A stretch of 64,000 bases of DNA from Apiotrichum sp. Y4204. Its lineage: Eukaryota; Basidiomycota; Tremellomycetes; Trichosporonales; Trichosporonaceae. The translations under genes were made by a program, and so were the position numbers. A model generated the notes under the pieces. It was not told the origin of the DNA and searched no databases. It was given only the letters and a program-made list of their open reading frames with translations. Position 1 is the stretch's first letter, and the number at the start of each line of letters is the position of its first letter. This document shows positions 1 to 11,332 of this stretch, in pieces. The stretch covers positions 1 to 64,000 of the forward strand of contig JAMYHL010000092.1 in assembly GCA_025531455.1 (NCBI GenBank), written 5' to 3'.

Positions 1-559
1 AGGTTGCGCAGGAGCTCGCTAAAGACCTGCGGATCCGATTCGGTGAGGCACCACCCAGACTCGTCCATCGTGTGTGTAGTGTGTAGGAGGGGTTGGAGTG
101 GGAGGGGGAGGTGGCAAGAAGAAATGGAGAGATGGGGATGGGTGTGGAGGATGGCGGCTTTTGTGTACCTTTGTGTTGCAGAAAATCAACATTCGCGGCA
201 TGACGTACCCCGCCGTCTGGCATGGTCCTCTTGGCTGGTGGCAGTGTGGCGGACAGCTTTCCTCGCCCCTCACCGCTTCTGGAAGTGTGCACGTCGTCTC
301 GACGCGCAACCACGTCCAATCGGAAAGAGTGCAGCCAATGTATGAATGTGAAAGAGTGCAGCCAATGTATGAATGTGGAGCGCGGTGCATGCGACAGGGA
401 GCGCTTTCCGCTTCGATATACAACAGTGCGCCAATGCTAATGCTACATGTGCGTTTACAGTGCGGATCGGATCGAATCTGAGCAGTCGGCCGTTAGCAGG
501 GATGAGTGTACAACACCGCCCTCTGTTTAAGAACCATGAGGGCAACACCGCACACCGCG
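1..559. other. Left edge, no secure gene
   Basis: A plus-strand frame is open from the edge to about position 77. It could be spliced from a GTGTGT donor near 74 to a TTGCAG acceptor near 180 and continue to a stop near 480, giving the 3' end of a gene that starts outside the window. The product matches nothing I recognise, and the last part contains a 27-base in-frame duplication. A minus-strand reading of the same bases looks like shadow coding. I cannot support a firm gene here. Confidence 0.3.
324..377. repeat. 27-bp perfect tandem duplication
   Basis: Two back-to-back identical copies of a 27-base unit beginning AAAGAGTGCAGCC lie at 324-350 and 351-377. The unit is a multiple of three, so any frame crossing it is kept. 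The perfect identity suggests a recent slippage or duplication event. Confidence 0.9.
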
Positions 560-2656
560 TTAGGCTGCGGTTGGTTTCCTGTCTCTGTTACGAACCCGTC
601 TTAATATCTTGGTTCTGACCTTTGGGTGGCGCTGAACCGTTAGCTTCGGACGATCAACCAGCTTACCGAGTAACATCGGAGCCAGATCGTGGTAGGCCAT
701 CCTCAGCACCTCAGTCAACCATGAGAGGTTGATGCAGGTCAGCTTGACCGTGACTCCATCAAATCCAACTACCGGGACACGAATAAAGTGTTGGTCGTCG
801 AGATTACACGCGCGGCCTTTTCGAGTGCACTCCACACAGCCGGCGTGTTTGAAGCTGTAATTGTTTGTTTCCACGACCACGAGCGGCCATACTTGGCAGG
901 ATCCAGCGGGACAATAAAGGCAGCGGAGAAGACTGCACGGCCCACAGCCTCAGCTAGGAAACGTAGGGAATTGACATACCAGAACGCAGGACGACCGTCA
1001 ACGACGTCGGCTAACACGAAGCCTAGCTCCTCCATCCGTCGCACTTCACGACTTTTGATGGTCTTGGTAGTCCTGGAGCCCAATGGCTGTGGGAAGCTCC
1101 GAAGGACACGAAGGGCGCCTTCGAGAGTTTGATGCGAGCACCATACATGTTGTTGCTCCCAATGGGAGGCCATCCTCCGCCGGCAATTCACCCCCCTTTC
1201 GCGCTCTTCCATCTTGTCGTCAAGGACGGCGCGTTGCAGGTCTTGAATGCGTGACTCGGCATCCTGATGTTGCGCCCTCCAACGCTGCGACTCTGTCCTG
1301 GAGCTCAACGACGTAAGTGGCGGACGCAGCGAGCCTTGTCGCTAAATTGTTGATGCGTAGCTGAGCCGCTCTGGTGTCCTCGATTACCGCGATGCAGTTC
1401 TTGAACGTGATAACGGCGTGTCCAAGGTCGGGGCTGTGGGGCTCGGGAGGCAGTTTGGTCTCCCTTGTTTCTGGTGCCACCCCGGTCAATCTCTTCTTCT
1501 GCAGACCGGGTTTTGAACTCGTAATACACCCGGGTTCGATAAATTCAGTGAGCAGTGCTTGTGATAGACCATTGACCCTCTGCCCTGGTGCCATCTCCTC
1601 ATTCGCATCAAGTGATGGTGGGGCACTGCGCGTCACTCGTTCCGAACGGTGGGCGTGTCGTTGTAATCGTGAGGATATCTCCTCAGGAATCATCCGAATA
1701 TCAGTTGGCTTCAGACTTGACGCGTCTGAGGTAGACACCGTCTGCTGTCAGCCCTTCCACGAGGTCCCTCCGCTAATCGCACATTCCACCAACATCAGCA
1801 CTTACTGGCAATCTCTCAACTTTCGCCCTGCCACTCCGTAGCCAGCAGGTAGAACCACTGCCCTCGTCATCAGATTCGTTCGAGCTAAGGACGATAATAT
1901 GGCTGGGCACCGCAGGGGGCAGGTCGCCAGACGTGCTCGCACACCGCACTTCGCCACTAGCTCTGGATGGCTTGGGGCGCTTGGACCGAGAAGCATTTTC
2001 TGTATCGGAGAGAACAGTCAATTTGGACGAGCTCACTGGGGGGCTGGTGACAATACGACGCCGACGCCGCACAACAGATATTGAGTTCGTGGAGCTACTA
2101 CCAGCCCGTGAGTTATCCAGATTGTCAGCACGGTAAGGGGAAGGTACCCACGGACGGCAGGTAATCGAGGTCAGAATCGACATCAGGGGAAGCACGCGCC
2201 CCCCGTTTATTCGACCTTGTAGGATACGAGTGGGGACTTTGGCCCGCAGGCGAGGCGAGGCACCTGGGCCCAAGATGGGACAGTGACGGGGGTGAAGAGG
2301 CACTTGTGTTCTCCTCTGCGTCCGCTCTCTGCTCCTTTACGAGCTTTGCGTCCTTGATCTTGAACCCCCACGACCCCCTGATGGTCGTGAGATTGCACAC
2401 GGTTTTGCCCTGTACGCATTCGCCGCAGCGGATCATCGAGACCCAGCCATCGTTCTGGAGCTCGGCCTCGCGGAGCTCGCACGCGTGGTCCGTGTCGGCG
2501 CAGCTTGTGCACTTTGCGGAACCTGTTGCGCTGCTGTAGCCTGCCTTCCCTGGCGCTTGTATCTTACTGATAGTAGTTGATGCCGTCGGCGGCGTGCGAG
2601 TAGATGAAACCCGCGACCTCCATCATTTTGCGGCCTATGTAGACCTTCGGGGCCAT
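560..2656 (-). CDS. Unrecognised protein with paired six-cysteine modules and a central coiled coil
   Basis: This is one multi-exon gene read from an ATG at 2656 (starting MAPKVYIGRK) to a stop at 560. Exon 1 is 2568-2656, followed by a 34-nt intron (2534-2567). A GTAAGT donor at 1805 splices to an exon starting at 1741. A GTATGT donor at 979 splices to the last exon, 560-932. The N-terminal part carries C-x2-C-x6-C, then about 17 residues, then C-x2-C-x5-C. The C-terminal part carries C-x2-C-x4-C, 19 residues, then C-x2-C-x6-C. Three of the triplets end C-[NE]-L. The spacing resembles a Zn2Cys6 cluster with a long linker, but the usual basic residues are mostly absent from the N-terminal copy. 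Between them lie Ser/Pro/acidic sequence and heptad-like coiled coil. Two joins (about 2120-2030 and 1400-1260) need an intron or a frameshift that I could not fix, so a damaged gene is possible. No known family recognised. Confidence 0.6.
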
Positions 2657-3701
2657 CGTGCAAAGGTGAGAAAGGGTGGTGATGTTTGTTGGCTTCATGA
2701 CAAGTGAGAGAAGGTTCAGATAAGAGGAGAGAAGATAAGAGATGATACATTACAGAAAGATTGGTAATGGAAGAATCATCCAACCGAGGAAGGCAAAGGA
2801 TGGAAGGAAGAACACCATGTAACCTTGTAAAGAGATTAGTCGCGCACTCAAGTCTACAGCACTTGTGAGGTTGAAGTGAAATAACAAGTTTGCTGCATTG
2901 CCGAAGTGTCCTGTAGCGGCCGGCGGACTGGGGCTGGGTGTACGATGCACGGTCAAGTTATGTGCGGACACGAAGAGAAAATTACAATAGTACTCTCGTT
3001 CTTATCAGCCCATATCAGCTCCTTGCCCACAAGATCCAGAGGTGTGGTGCCAGTCACGAAGAACAGTACAAGTCTTGCCGCCGTGGCCGCCGCACGAAGA
3101 TTGACGTTGGTCGAGGTATTATTCTCTGTATGTACATCCGCTGCGCGGGAGTTTGACCTCGAGAGTCCTAAAGCAGAAGCTGTGGGGTCCTAAGCTCTGA
3201 GGGTAGGAGAAGATAAGCCAACAACCGAGACAACCGAGCAGAGTCAGAGTCAGCAATACGCATGTGAACGTCAATCGCGGCTTCAGTCAAGTATCACCTT
3301 CTGGATGTCCAGCCCCGCGATGCTGTTCTTTGCGCGCTTATCATCGACCGGAGAAACACCGCCTGAAGGCCTGCACGTCTTCAAGCTTTTCGGAGGCGGC
3401 TAGTTGCTCGCACTTGCTGATGTGGAAGGAGAGAGCGATGGGGAGTGGTAGTCTGGAGTTGTTCTCTGCTATCAGCTGGCAGATCGCAGCACATCTTGTC
3501 TACGAAAGCCTTCTCCCACTATATCCGTATGTCCGTTCATCAAGTCTCGATCTCAGCTTCTGACATCCGCCCATGCCGTAATCTGGACCTCCACCATTCC
3601 CCATCACTCTGCAACAAATGCCCCAAGGTCCTTCAATGTCTATCGCTACTATGCTTGCATGGCCTACATGATCCAGACTGCTACGCTCCGCTACGACACT
3701 T
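2657..3701. other. Intergenic, with weak coding-like minus-strand stretches
   Basis: The minus strand between about 3195 and 2960 holds an ATG-less open stretch of roughly 78 codons with protein-like composition, ending near a possible GTAATT donor. About 100 bases further on is a hydrophobic, membrane-like stretch stopping at 2750. They could be exons of a small membrane protein lying 94 bases upstream of the preceding gene, but no start or complete exon chain was found. The rest (3200-3700) shows nothing recognisable. Confidence 0.25.
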
Positions 3702-5678
<1,977 letters not shown>

Positions 5679-6659
5679 TGTGGAGAGGGAGAGAAGGGGG
5701 GTGAGGGGGTGTGGGGTGAGTGGTGAGGAGAGAAGGGTAGGTGTTGATGAGGAAGATTATGTCGGCGACGACGGGGTGCACAGAGAGTGTGATGATATTG
5801 GGGGAGGGCTGCTAGGGCTGGGCACTGGCAGTTGGAAAGTGGGGGGACGGGGCAGAGCGGCAGAGCGGCAGAGCACATGGTGGGAAAGGGGGCAGAACCA
5901 GTCCAGGGACTTGGAACGGAGACGGTTGCTCCGAAGCGGCATATTGCAACGGCGCATTTTGGCACGCGGACCAAGTCCACCGTACATGGCCCTACAGTCA
6001 CTACAGTCAGCTACAGTCGGCTCTTGATCCGAAATTGACCACACCAGGCTGGGCTCCCCAATGAAATCGGCCCAATAATCCCATTCCATTCCATCTCTTG
6101 CTCAACTGCCGCAGCCGCAGCCGCAAGATGCCATCCAGGCCATTTCCAAAGCCAGCAATGCTATCCATTCCAGTACATTATCCAACACCACATGCATGGC
6201 GGGGTGGGCTTCAGGTGGAGGTGGAGTGCATCGAGATAGTGCATTGAATAGGTAGTGCATGTTGCCGTTGATGCCATCGCTGATGGTGACTGGCACAGGA
6301 TATGCGCAAACAAAAAGCGACAGACTCATAAGATCCAAGCATGGTGGAAATTGGCCGAAATTCCAACGCTACCCCACCTTCTCTCTAGAACTCGGCCGTC
6401 CAGCTGACCAGGTTGGAGAGGTGGAGAGGTGGAGAAGATGATAACATCTCTTGATCTCAAGAATGGGATCCATTGATCCATTGCAACTCACTCTCCTCTT
6501 CATGCAGGATGCAACTGATGCAGACCTCGGCATGTATCAAGGATGGAGTCACGACGCGTGCCAGCGCGTGCTGACACCCTCCTGACTCGACCCAAAACGA
6601 GCACCGCATGATATCAACCCCTATAAGGGGGCCGTGCAACTCTCAACCGCCCACTTGCC
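5679..6659. other. Intergenic promoter region between divergent genes
   Basis: Holds the upstream regions of LPD1 (leftward) and the GNAT gene (rightward). Purine-rich G tracts lie just 5' of LPD1. Around 6115-6130 there is a short CAGCCGCAGCCGCAAG-type repeat. No convincing ORF, tRNA or mobile element was seen. Confidence 0.5.
6618..6630 (+). promoter_or_regulatory. Palindromic TATA-like box before the acetyltransferase gene
   Basis: The 13-base sequence CCCCTATAAGGGG is a perfect palindrome apart from its centre and contains TATAAG. It lies about 30-40 bases before the ATG at 6660, an unusually short distance, so it could be a core promoter with a very short 5' UTR. Assignment by sequence only. 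Confidence 0.35.
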
Positions 6660-7274
6660 ATGCACTCATCTCTCGCGGCATCTCTCGCAAAACCATCAAC
6701 GTCCGGCTCCACGACGCCAGTGACCCCTGGTACGCCGGGCACGCCGGCCGACCTGGTCATCCGCCCGCGCGTCGAGTCGGACCTCTCGCCCCTCGCCGCG
6801 CTCCTCACGCGCCAGCAGGCCGCGACGCAGTACCCTATGCGGTGGTCGGGGCCGATGGAGACATTTCTCGTGCGGAACGGCGAGGTGCGCGCGTGGGTCG
6901 CCGCCTCGGGCAGCGATGTACTGGGCCACATTGCGATCCACCTCGTGACGGAGGACGACGGGGAAATGGCGGAAGAGTGGAGCAGGGCGCACGGCGGCGT
7001 GCCCGTCGACCAGCTGAGGGCGGTGAGCATCTTCTTCACGGACGTCTCGCGTTCCGGCGCGGGCATCGGGCGGCGCCTGCACGAGGTGGCCGTCGCTGCT
7101 GCGAGGGAGGAGGGATACCCGGTCCTTGATGTCGTGAGCGCCCACCGCGACGTGGTGCGGTTCTACGCCAATAAGGGATGGAGAGAGGTCGGAAGCATGA
7201 TCGCGCCATGGTCGCCCGAGGGGATGCCGACCGAGGTGCTGCTCATGGTCCTCCCGCGAGAGCTCGAGGGATAG
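6660..7274 (+). CDS. GNAT-family N-acetyltransferase
   Basis: Predicted acetyl-CoA-dependent N-acetyltransferase of 204 residues in one exon. A Ser/Thr/Pro-rich N-terminal tail (about residues 1-35) precedes the GNAT fold. The fold starts at LVIRPRVESDLSPLA (beta1/alpha1), continues through the central strands around residues 80-125, and has an acetyl-CoA pyrophosphate-binding loop of R-x2-G-x-G type (RSGAGIGRRL) near residues 137-146. The end has VVRFYANKGWREVG, a typical GNAT beta6 region. Substrate cannot be told: it could be a small amine, an antibiotic-like compound or an amino acid. No targeting signal is evident. It stands alone, divergent from LPD1, and is one of the few intronless genes here. 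Confidence 0.85.
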   Translation: MHSSLAASLAKPSTSGSTTPVTPGTPGTPADLVIRPRVESDLSPLAALLTRQQAATQYPMRWSGPMETFLVRNGEVRAWVAASGSDVLGHIAIHLVTEDDGEMAEEWSRAHGGVPVDQLRAVSIFFTDVSRSGAGIGRRLHEVAVAAAREEGYPVLDVVSAHRDVVRFYANKGWREVGSMIAPWSPEGMPTEVLLMVLPRELEG

Positions 7275-8471
7275 CGATGCGGACGCGGTCGTGGTTCGTC
7301 CCAGAGATAGCATGCGCCGAAGCGACGAGGGTTCGACAGATCACCGCGTGCCAGTGTTCCGATCGAGTTGGCCGAATACACCGCCCAACACGCCGTGATG
7401 TGGATTCGCCTCGGCGCCATCGTTTCCCTCATCATCAACATCTACTTCTACGCATCTGCGGCATGCACTCTCTCTACCATGCTATCATGTATCATCCGTA
7501 CAATGTTGCCCCGCATTCGGCGTGGGTGCGAGCTGTGATGGCCGACAGGCGCGGGGCCGGGGTGCACGGCGGTCCGCCAATTTCCAACGCACAAACGCCG
7601 GCAGCCGCTGGCGCCAACGCGCCAACGGGCGGTAGCGAGGCGTGGCTGGCCTGGCTGGCTGATGGGTGTGGGGCTCCTTGTGGCCTGGTGTTCGTACTTT
7701 GTGCACTCCTGGGGGGTCTCATGTATCGATCAGTGGTTTTGAATCTCAAACATGTGGTCATTCCATCTGCCTCTGTCGCGTTCGTCTGGTGCTGCGCATG
7801 TGCTCACTGTTTCTGGAGCAGTGAGTTGCATGTCATGCCCGCTGCGCAGAACATTGCTGGTGTCGGTGTCATTGACCATTGTCCGTGTTACCCTCTCCAG
7901 AGGGCCTGAGTGGGCCGCGACTTTTCCTGCCCCCCATGTGAGGCGTGTGGGAGTTGTTTGCGTCATTGGGATCATTGTTGCAATGAGACTGACGTCACTC
8001 CGCCCAAAGCAACCGAGAAGAAACACTCAAACGGTGAGCCAGGACAGACAGACAGAGCATGACGACGACAGAGAGGAAAAAAAGGAGAGCCAGTATTTGA
8101 CACGTTACGCTGTGCGAATGCGCGAATACGCAAAGTGACGCTGCCACGATACACGATGATGCGAGGTCTCGGGCGCGCGACGGGCGGGGCGGGGCAGGAG
8201 CAGGAGGAGAGAGTAAGAGCAGAGAGACAGAAGGTGTGCGGGTGACAACATTCCTGGCAAAGTGAGGAGTGAGATCATGAGAGGCAACAGATCCAAGAGA
8301 GAATGGACGGGGGCGGTGGGTAAAAAGGCCCGGGTAAGCTGTCTGTGAAGTAAACACCCCCCGCCATCGCAGCGATATAACTAACCTGCCTCCCATCTCC
8401 CGCGATCGCTCCCATCGCAGTCACCATCTTCTCTTCCCGCCACCACCTCCAACACCACCATCAGTATCACC
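7275..8471. other. Intergenic, long upstream region of the Ish1-like gene
   Basis: About 1.2 kb without a supportable gene. Longer open frames crossing 7178-7909 start inside the acetyltransferase gene and have shadow-like composition. The last 150 bases contain the pyrimidine-rich run typical of a fungal 5' UTR just before the ATG at 8472. Confidence 0.5.
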
Positions 8472-10564
8472 ATGCGCATCTCCGCGCTCCTCCTCCTGGC
8501 CCTCGCGGCCGATGCCAGCATCTTTGGCAAGAAACGTGAGAAATTCCCACTGGGAAAAGCTCTAACAGCAGCGGCGTACGAAGACTGGAGCATTGAAGAG
8601 GCGAAGGTGTTCCTCCGGGCCCAGGGATACCATGTCAAAAAGGACGACAACATCGCGTCGCTCCAGAAGGAGATTAGCAAGCACGCCGACGCGGCGGACA
8701 GGGTGAGTTTGGATGAGAGCCGGGGGGATGGGGACGGTGGTGGGAATAATGATATCTGCGTGAATCCGTGACAGAGGCTCACACTCTCAGTGGGCAAACT
8801 CCGTGTACAAGGACGTGTCGGACTCGGTCATCGACGGCTGGAAGGACTCGCAGCTGCGCGAGTACCTTCTTGAGAACGGAATTATCTCTCCTGCTTCGAC
8901 GCACGAGCAGCTTGTCTTGATGGCGAAGAACAAGGCCTCGCAGATCAGCTATGCCATGGAGCACGGTCAGCCGACACCCGTCGCGTCGCACGTCTCGCTC
9001 GCGGCGTCGGCGGCCTCGTCGCACCTCTCCACCGCGGCGTCGTACGCCGCCCGCCAGCTCGAGGACACCAAGGACTATGTCTTCTCTGGATGGTCGGACG
9101 AGGACTTGACCGCCTGGCTGCGCTCCCACGGCGTTCTCCCCGAGCCGGCGCCCAAGGAGCGCCACGACCTGCTTACGGCCGTCAAGCACGCATACATCAA
9201 GCTCACGGCGCCCGTGTACAACGCCTGGTCGGACAGCTACATCCACGAGTGGCTCGTCAACCACGGTGTCATCCCGCAGGAGAAGAGCCCGCGCGACAAG
9301 CTCCTCGAGCTCATGCAGGAGAACTACTACGATGCCGAGGACAAGGTGTACTCGTCATGGAACGACAGCCAGCTCCGCGACTGGCTTGTGGACGCTGGAG
9401 TTCTGTGAGTTTGGATCGCATTGTGTTTACTGACCCGCAGGAACAAGAACAAGGCGAGCGAGGGCCTCTCGCACGACAAGTACCTCAAGCTCATGGACGA
9501 GCACTACACCACGGCCAAGAGCACTGTCTGGCACTCGTGGCGCGACTCGGACATGCGCAACTGGCTTGTCAAGCACGGATACCTCAAGACCGATGCTGAG
9601 GCAAAGCGTGACGAGGTGAGTGGCGAGCAGTGGAACAGCAAACGCAGCACAGACAACTCACACCGCAGCTCGTCAAGCTCATGAACGAAAAGTACAACGA
9701 GGCGTCCTCGGCGGCTTCGGCGCCGTACCTTGCCTGGCCTGATGCCCGCCTCCGCGCCCAGCTCCGCTCCTACGGTGTCGACGACAAGAAGCTTCTTGGC
9801 CGCGACAGCCTCCTGCAGGAGATGCGCGTTCGCTACGTCCACAACGAGAACTACGTGTCGGGCCTGTACAACCAGGCGGCCGGCGTCGTCAAGGACGCGA
9901 TGAACACTGTCCACGGCGTTCTTAACAACTACCTCGGCGTGAGTGTGCTGTGTGTATTCCTCACTGACCCCAGATCGACCTCCTCAAGCTCAGCCCCCAG
10001 GAGGCGCTCGACCACGGCCTCTCCTCGGTTTCTTCCTACGTCGAGAAGGCGAGCAAGCGCGCGTCCTACACCGCCTCGCAGTTCCAAGCCTCGGCCACCA
10101 AGTCCTACTTCTCCCTCTCGTCCGGCCTCCACTCGTCTGCCACCGCGGCCGCAAAGTCCGCCGAGGCCTCGGCCAACTCTGTCTCCTCGTCTCTCTCCTC
10201 GCAGGCCGCCAGCGCCTCGGCAGCCGCCAAGGCGACGCCGGGCCTCAAGGCTCTGAGCGACGCGAGTGTCTCGGCGTCCAAGGCGCTCAAGTCGGGTGCG
10301 GCCGCGGCCGAGTCGAGCGCAAACGCCGTCGCGTCGAGCGCGTACGCCGATGCCAAGCGCCATGTCGACGAGGCTGGCGCGAGCGTCGAGAAGGCCCAGA
10401 AGAGCATCTCGGCGAGCGCCGTCGCCGCCGCTTCCTCTGCTAGCAAGTACGCGTCCGAGGCGAGCAAGTCGCTCTCGAGCGTGTACTCTGTTGCATCGCG
10501 CAGCGCCTCGAGCCTCTCGGTCGAGGCGTCCAAGACCGCGAAGAAGGTCAAGAACGAGTTCTAA
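8472..10564 (+). CDS. Ish1/Msc1-type stress-response repeat protein
   Basis: 626 residues from five exons: 8472-8702, 8791-9404, 9441-9615, 9669-9938 and 9974-10564. The start ATG opens a cleavable signal peptide (MRISALLLLALAADAS). Seven copies of the Ish1 (HeH/LEM-like) module follow, each with the core W-x-D/E-x3-L-x2-W/Y-L-x3-G; for example GWSDEDLTAWLRSHG and SWNDSQLRDWLVDAG. The C-terminal 200 residues are an Ala/Ser/Lys-rich helical region, probably an extended amphipathic or coiled-coil tail. In fission yeast Ish1 is a nuclear-envelope, stress-induced protein; Msc1 is the budding yeast relative. By analogy this is a luminal or perinuclear membrane-associated protein, though no clear transmembrane helix other than the signal is visible. 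Intron ends repeatedly fall within repeats, consistent with growth by duplication. Confidence 0.88.
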
Positions 10565-11332
10565 GCAGGAAGAATATGTAGTAGTTATAGCGCGCCCCCG
10601 GGCAATGTATGCTACGATGTGATCAAGTGCAGAGCAGTGAGGCAGAGAGAGCAGCTCACTGGCATTCCACTAATTAGTCATTACCATCATCCGTCCACAA
10701 CAGGCACTCGATCGATCTCTGATCTCTGATCCAACTCGAAGTGGAGCGGGGAGCGATCGTGTCCTCCGCGCCTCTCTCGCCCAAGATCCAAAATTCAACA
10801 CAATACCGAGGCAACAGCCGATGAGAACTGAAAAGGGTGACCTGGCGGGACAGACAGTCTGAGATTGTTGACGTCATGCCGGACACGGCTAAACGCCACT
10901 TTTCCGTCCAGATTTGCTTGTATGTATCCGCAGTCTGTTGCTGCGCAACACGTCCCTCTCCCCCTCTCTGTGGCCGCGGTAACGTCCACAGCACAGGGGA
11001 GGTGACAAAGGGTACCCGGGGCCGCGACTCGCAGCTGCCAGAATGCAGCATGCAGCATGCAGAAGCAGAGGGAGCACCACCCGGCACATGATCCGATACG
11101 ACAGGGATGGATAAACAAAGAACTGGGAAGAGATAAATATAGATGTGGCCGAAAAAGTGCGAGCAACGACGGGCAGGGCAAAACGATTCGATTTCAAGCA
11201 TACCGAGCATAGCCGGGGACGGTAACGGACCACAGGACACTGTCCGGTGTGTGATGGGATGTATATCTGGGTTGATTTGATCGCATCGCCCCTCTCTCTC
11301 TTTATCCCACTGTACACTATCCATTCACCACC
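10565..11332. other. Intergenic between two rightward genes
   Basis: The terminator region of the Ish1-like gene and the promoter of the C2 gene. The 100 bases before 11333 are CT-rich. No ORF or RNA gene is supported. Confidence 0.5.

Noticed and set aside
7178..7909. 243-codon plus-strand frame
   Set aside because: It begins inside the acetyltransferase gene in another frame and continues into intergenic sequence without any recognised motif.
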